A stretch of 64,000 nucleotides of DNA, from positions 9,238,001 to 9,302,000 of the forward strand of contig OZ176053.1 in NCBI GenBank assembly GCA_964247055.1, in the 5' to 3' direction. Under the pieces are notes generated by a model. The model was not told the origin of the DNA, searched no databases, and saw nothing but the letters and a program-made list of their open reading frames with translations. Below, in pieces: positions 60,301-64,000 of this stretch. Numbering within the stretch: the first letter of the stretch is position 1; each line of letters starts with the position of its first letter. Source of the DNA: Paragordius varius (lineage: Eukaryota; Nematomorpha). A program made the translations under genes and the position numbers.

Positions 60301-63300
60301 TGCGCTGAAATAGGGACAAATTATTTACGCTAATACAAATGGCTGGTCGATAAAAAGAATATAGATAGATGACACCATATTAATTGTAAACAATAAGCGC
60401 AAAATAATATACCATTACACTTCAAGTTGGTCAAGTAGGTCCTTGAACACTTAAAATCGGTCCTCACTTCAAGTTGGTCTTCCAACTTTTTTAATTTGTT
60501 TTATTTATCATTCAACTGTGTATATAAATTTTATTATTATAAACCTATTCTTTTATAATTTTTCGTTGAAAATATTTTTAATTGAATAATATTGTTAAAT
60601 TGGAAAAATACGTTCGAAACAAGAAATTTTAAATAAAAAATATAATTTTTTAAATAAATTGTATAATAAATCAAGAAAATTAGGTTAAACAATAAAATAA
60701 ATAAATACGAATATGATTAAATCCAAACTTAAAAAGTTTAGGGACCAACTTAAAGTATGAAGGACAAACTTGAAGTGAAGGACCAATTTAAAGTGTTCTA
60801 GGACTTGAAATGTTCTAGGATCAACTTGAAATGTTCAGATCCAACTTGAAGTGTTCAAGGACACCCTTGAAGTGCAATTGGTATACACAAAAAAGATATA
60901 TTAATGAGGCTCCCAACTGATTAGGTCAATAACATTTTTGATCCATTTATGAATCAGGACGGATATAAAAATATTAGTATTGATTTTAAATATTTTAAAG
61001 TTGCGCAGAAATACATATTTTCAAAAATTTATTTCAAAATTCAATACAGCTGAATTTAATTTTGTGAAAAATAGTGAAAAAAATTAACGTTTTTGACTCA
61101 GTTAATATTTCCCATCTATACATAATAAATGTGCGAAAATCCAAAAAAGTTTTCATCCATTTACAGCGAAAACTGCCATCATAATAAATTATATTTTTTC
61201 GAATATGCTTTTATAATTAATTTAATTAATGCGGTTAAAAATTGATTTCATAAGGAAATTTTATAAAAAAAAGTTATTTAATAATATATTTAAATATAAA
61301 AATACCTCATATTCAAAACAATGAAAAAAAGTAAATAATTTTATTTGGAGCAGCATTTTACACTGTGAGTGTGATGTGCCGGTCCTTACAAAACTGCGCA
61401 ATTTAATCATCACTTTTACTGCCGTGAAAGCGAGTCTTAATAAAACATTCATGGGTCCTAAATACAATAAAAGCCATTAATTTTTAACAAAAGAAATAAT
61501 CTATACCATGGGTGTTTAACGCGGTTCTACAAAATATTTCTGCAGTTCGCGAGATATCTGAAATACAAAATTTTACATAATCTAAATACAATTAGTATTT
61601 CAAACCAATTTTCGATCAAGTTTTTCTGAATGTTCGCAATAAACTAGCAAAAATGTTATAATAAATAGTAGTTTTTACAGTTTTATGCTTTAAATCTGAT
61701 AAAATATTTGTTATTGGACACATATTTTTCGAATCTTGCCCGCGAAGCCATTTGTGTTGTACACCCCTGCTCCAAACTGTATATTTATATTTATAGAATT
61801 GTGTTGCACAAAAAGCCACAAAATTTCTCATGAAAAGAGCTAAACGGCAGTAAATAGTGGACGCGAAAACATTCTAACAACGTTTTTCGGTTTGATAAGA
61901 TCAACAAAAAAATAGCCCCAAAATTATTAAAATAATAAAACTAATATTTTATCTTATAAAAAAATAAAATATCAAAGTTAAAAATAGGATTACTATTGCC
62001 ACACCATCGTTCAACAATGATTCGCCGAATACTATAATATGTAAAACTTCATTGACATGAGCCTCCTCAAAAACAGCTAAGATAGCGACAGGATCTACTG
62101 CGGATATTAAGCTTGCAAACAGGAGACAGTGCATAACTGGAATGTAAACTCCGGTGATTCCTATATAAAAATTGGAAATTAACAAAGTAAAACTTCATTT
62201 TGTGTAATTACTAAATGTTCTTTGTGAGTTATTTGACAGCAGCAATATTTAAGTCAATAATTAAAGAGGTTGTTATAAATAATTTACGCCCTTTTAGTAT
62301 AATTTAATATATTTGAACAAATTTTATTTATTATGTCTTCTCGACACATTTTTAAATAAATAAAATAATGTTTAAATATTAATGGACGCATAAGTTTTAC
62401 GAAATATCACTTTAAAGCCAAATAAATTGGTTTGATATTTTTTCCTGTTTTAATTAGTATTAGCACTTTTTATAATAGGGCAAGACCCCATTTAATATGA
62501 CCACCATATAAGAATAAATGGCTTTGAAGCCCTTTTTGCATAATTCCAACAAGCCCCATTAAGTCAATACTTAAGATTAGGTTTTGGGATTTTATTATTT
62601 AAATTTTTTTTAATAATTAATATTAATACTTGAGAGAGATCGATTTTTTTAAAAAAGTGTAAAAACATTAATTTGGGCAAAATTTGAAAAACTGTCTTTT
62701 TCTTCAAAAATTAGCTTTAAAGTAACACCTTTATGTTATGGCACATTTGGCATAAGGCCTTTCTATCGGCAAAAAAGCATACCAAAATTTTTGCCTATTG
62801 AAATATTGATAAGCATTATCTATGGTGAGATAGATTTTCTGAAAAAATCGCGTTATTTATTTGATAGCATAAGTTACAAACCGTGGAACCCTATCTAGCC
62901 GATAATTATAAAAAGCTGAACAAATCATTATATAGGGGTAATTTTTAAAACAATATTTAACATAGGGATGTATGAGTTTTTATTCAAAGCTAAATAATTT
63001 ATATATAGTGCCGTATTGGAGTCCTACACAGCGGTCTTTTCTAAAGCGCTGGACTAAGTTTTTGCTTTTTACGGGATCAACAGAGGGTCTTCCGTTGGGC
63101 TGTCTAAAATTACTTTAAAACATTTATTTAAGGTGGCGCATTGTACATAGCTGGAGCTTTTCTCACATTTTAAAGCCACTATTTACATAATCTAAATAAA
63201 ATTTCATTGAGATTATAAAAAATAGTTATATAGTCAGCGCATTCATAAATAATAACTACTTTCCACTTTGATATTTAAACAGGACTTAGAGTTTACAGAG

Positions 63301-63865
63301 AAAAACCATCATCTTATATTTCTCAACAGGTATAATAGCTTTTAGGCCAATTATGAGAGCGCATAAAAAATCATAAAAAATATTTTTATATCTTTATCAT
63401 AATACCGAGCAATGTTTCAAAGTTTGTATTTAACCAAAATTTCTCATAAATGATGTGCTATGTTACATTAAACATTTTTGTGACTTGAACTAAATTACAA
63501 ATATTAATTTTAGGTGACAATAAAATTTAATAGAATAATTTTTCCAATTTAAAATGATTATAATATACCCGCCTTCCCGATACCCCATAGAGCGATTCCA
63601 AGTGCCACAGTATTCCAAATGGTGCCGATAATTGCCAACAACAATATGGTCCCTATATTTTCAAAGAAAGGACGAAGTGGCATGAAATAGCCAGCATCCA
63701 ATACAATTGGTGGTAGCAAAACCAAGAAAAAAAGGCCCGTAGATAGCGTATATTTCAGACCTTGGATGTGTGAAAAAAATAATACAATGCCTGAAATAAC
63801 GCCCAAAAGCAATAACATGCAGGATTCGGGGATAAATTCCGATGGTTTGGGTGATAGGTAGAATC
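45387..63865 (-). CDS. NHE: Na+/H+ exchanger (NHE/SLC9A, plasma-membrane type), 5' end off window
   Basis: Exons in transcript order: 63,865-63,569; 62,160-61,994; 59,692-59,538; 53,500-53,399; 50,824-50,607; 48,681-48,473; 48,035-47,946; 47,921-47,851; 47,169-47,005; 46,872-46,734; 46,561-46,453; 45,556-45,387. Borders are GT-AG and phases agree; 629 residues plus stop are visible. The product swaps intracellular H+ for extracellular Na+ across a membrane. Landmarks: [25 protein letters not shown] (transport and inhibitor site), [25 protein letters not shown] with the Asn-Asp pair, [28 protein letters not shown] and [12 protein letters not shown] regulatory cytoplasmic tail of about 270 residues follows. 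It resembles the plasma-membrane/recycling NHE group; I cannot assign a numbered member. The signal anchor and first helix lie beyond 64,000. One intron is only 24 nt, and several of the large ones are filled with mobile DNA. Confidence 0.93.
46279..46415. mobile_element. Probable hAT-like MITE
   Basis: Ends CAGGGCCTCAAACCGG and CCGGTTTGAAGCCCTG are near-perfect inverted repeats around a GC-richer core that is itself partly symmetric (CCGGTT blocks). I could not match a target duplication. It lies in the exchanger intron between exons 11 and 12. Confidence 0.6.
47922..47945 (-). other. 24-nt intron in the exchanger
   Basis: Between exons 7 and 8 the minus strand reads gtaagttttattataacatg followed by atag. 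Read straight through it would add an in-frame TGA. Removing exactly these 24 bases joins ERILFAR to [11 protein letters not shown], which aligns without a gap to the NHE tail segment EEIHTQFLDHLLTGIED. It has a consensus donor, a possible TATAAC branch site and a TAG acceptor. Confidence 0.75.
48221..48397. mobile_element. hAT-like MITE
   Basis: It starts CAGGGATGTCCAACAC and ends GTTTACCACCCCTG, paired termini of the type seen in short hAT elements. It is 177 bp, non-coding, and has no clear target duplication. It lies in the exchanger intron between exons 6 and 7. Confidence 0.55.
49414..49470. mobile_element. Single end of a hAT-like element
   Basis: CAGTGGTTCCCAAAAGGG followed by a GGCG block matches the complement of the right end of the element at 22,273-22,991. 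The preceding eight bases AGATAGTA fit a Buster target. I could not find the partner end, so the element is truncated or decayed. Confidence 0.5.
51524..52523. mobile_element. Inverted-repeat transposon copy B, exchanger intron
   Basis: This is the inverted counterpart of 32,909-34,034: the left end ACACTAGACAACAAATTTT and the complement of the right end ATACTAGACAACAAA bound about 1.0 kb of AT-rich sequence. The bodies align end to end on opposite strands. No transposase is present. It lies in the exchanger intron between exons 4 and 5. Confidence 0.8.
53978..59211 (+). mobile_element. Second Helitron copy, split by a LINE
   Basis: On the plus strand it begins TCTATATTAATAAAAATTG directly after a host A (53,977). 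The first 56 bp (to 54,033) and the segment from 57,246 to about 59,211 together match the Helitron at 39,086-41,060 in reverse orientation, including its diverged internal repeats of about 330 bp. The two parts are separated by the RTE-like LINE. The 3' end differs: after 'gtccctttt' the hairpin and CTAG tail of the other copy are not recognisable, so this copy is probably 3'-truncated. It lies in the exchanger intron between exons 3 and 4. Confidence 0.8.
54034..57245 (-). mobile_element. Full-length RTE-like LINE with one in-frame stop
   Basis: The 3,212-bp body is flanked by an 11-bp target duplication (GCTAAACCGGT at 54,023-54,033 and 57,246-57,256) and ends in a TTG/CAA simple repeat tail, as RTE-clade LINEs do. 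An ATG at 56,898 opens a 944-codon frame to the stop at 54,064, interrupted only by one TAA (55,813-55,815). Endonuclease motifs: LSETH, GDFNA, SDHNLL. Reverse transcriptase motifs: [32 protein letters not shown]. The tail has YGCESWTI and [12 protein letters not shown]. About 350 bp of 5' leader precede the ATG. The near-open frame, clear duplication and intact tail suggest a young insertion that may be inactive because of the stop. Confidence 0.93.
60418..60874. mobile_element. Inverted-repeat element with internal short repeats
   Basis: The ends CACTTCAAGTTGGTC and CCCTTGAAGTG are inverted, and within the element the phrase 'ggacc/aacttgaagtgttc' recurs many times with a period near 20-30 bp (60,418-60,490 and 60,740-60,874). 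The middle (about 60,500-60,730) is AT-rich. No coding frame and no clear target duplication were found. It lies in the exchanger intron between exons 2 and 3. Confidence 0.6.
61507..61769. mobile_element. Probable hAT-like MITE
   Basis: The left end CATGGGTGTTTAACGCGG and the complement of the right end, CAGGGGTGTACAACACAAAT, are alike and enclose GC-richer sequence (a 'cccgcgaagcca' block). No target duplication is visible. Confidence 0.5.
62480..63180 (+). repeat. Degenerate Helitron-like repeat
   Basis: Blocks such as 'ccaccatat..gaa..aatggctttgaag', 'aaaatttttgcc' and 'gctttttacggg' appear in the same order as in the plus-oriented Helitron copy at 57,246-59,211. No termini are recognisable. 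It lies in the exchanger intron between exons 1 and 2 of those visible. Confidence 0.45.
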
Positions 63866-64000
63866 CTAATTAGTTGATAGACAAATGTATCGGTGAAATA
63901 TAAAAAAAATCATATAATTGGAATTTAATATATTGTTATTCAAAAGTAGATGTATAGTTTTATCAGCCATACGGCTATCAAATTCACTTTTGATTATTAA
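63866..64000 (-). other. NHE: Exchanger intron running off the window
   Basis: The acceptor AG at 63,867-63,866 precedes GA TTC TAC, which continues the helix preceding IPESC. The upstream exon with the first membrane segment must lie past 64,000. Confidence 0.7.

Overview
This window looks like nuclear DNA from an invertebrate animal. It is strongly AT-rich, its genes are split by GT-AG introns under the standard genetic code, and all three recognisable host genes are animal families. I cannot name the species. The mobile DNA is of mixed type: foldback and TA-flanked inverted-repeat elements, hAT-like and Harbinger-like miniature elements, Helitrons and APE-type LINEs. Composition and gene content alone do not separate an arthropod from another protostome.

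Layout. Positions 1-4,840 hold no gene. They contain a whole foldback element (481-3,014) and a worn Helitron-like repeat (about 3,540-4,440). Positions 4,896-12,620 on the minus strand are a complete seven-exon Mi-2/CHD4 chromatin remodeller of 1,972 residues. Positions about 12,910-21,708 are a nested inverted repeat. Its worn outer arms enclose a TA-flanked element with long terminal inverted repeats (14,246-20,631), which in turn encloses another inverted-repeat element, a Harbinger-like element, a tiny MITE and a 5'-truncated LINE with a long open frame. Positions about 21,980-29,000 are gene-poor and carry small hAT-like elements. Positions 29,027-44,655 on the plus strand are a 13-exon adhesion GPCR with the Flamingo/CELSR domain order, but very divergent and stripped of most EGF and laminin-G content. 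Positions 45,387-63,865 on the minus strand are twelve exons of a plasma-membrane type Na+/H+ exchanger; its first exon or exons lie beyond 64,000. The CELSR-like gene and the exchanger converge tail to tail.

In all three gene models the reading phase is consistent across every intron I placed (5,919, 6,345 and 1,890 coding bases, all divisible by three), so the genes look functional. They do not form a pathway: one acts in the nucleus, one at cell contacts, one in ion and pH balance. Much of the length of the two right-hand genes is intronic mobile DNA, including two Helitrons in opposite orientation, one of them split by a full-length RTE-like LINE with an 11-bp target duplication.

Most notable points: the reduced Flamingo/CELSR-like receptor with a degenerate GPS; a 24-nt intron in the exchanger; a 45-residue insertion inside the second PHD finger of Mi-2; the nested palindrome; and the Helitron/LINE nest with precise ends. 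Exon borders come from reading the sequence by eye with protein-family knowledge; no alignment or transcript data were available.
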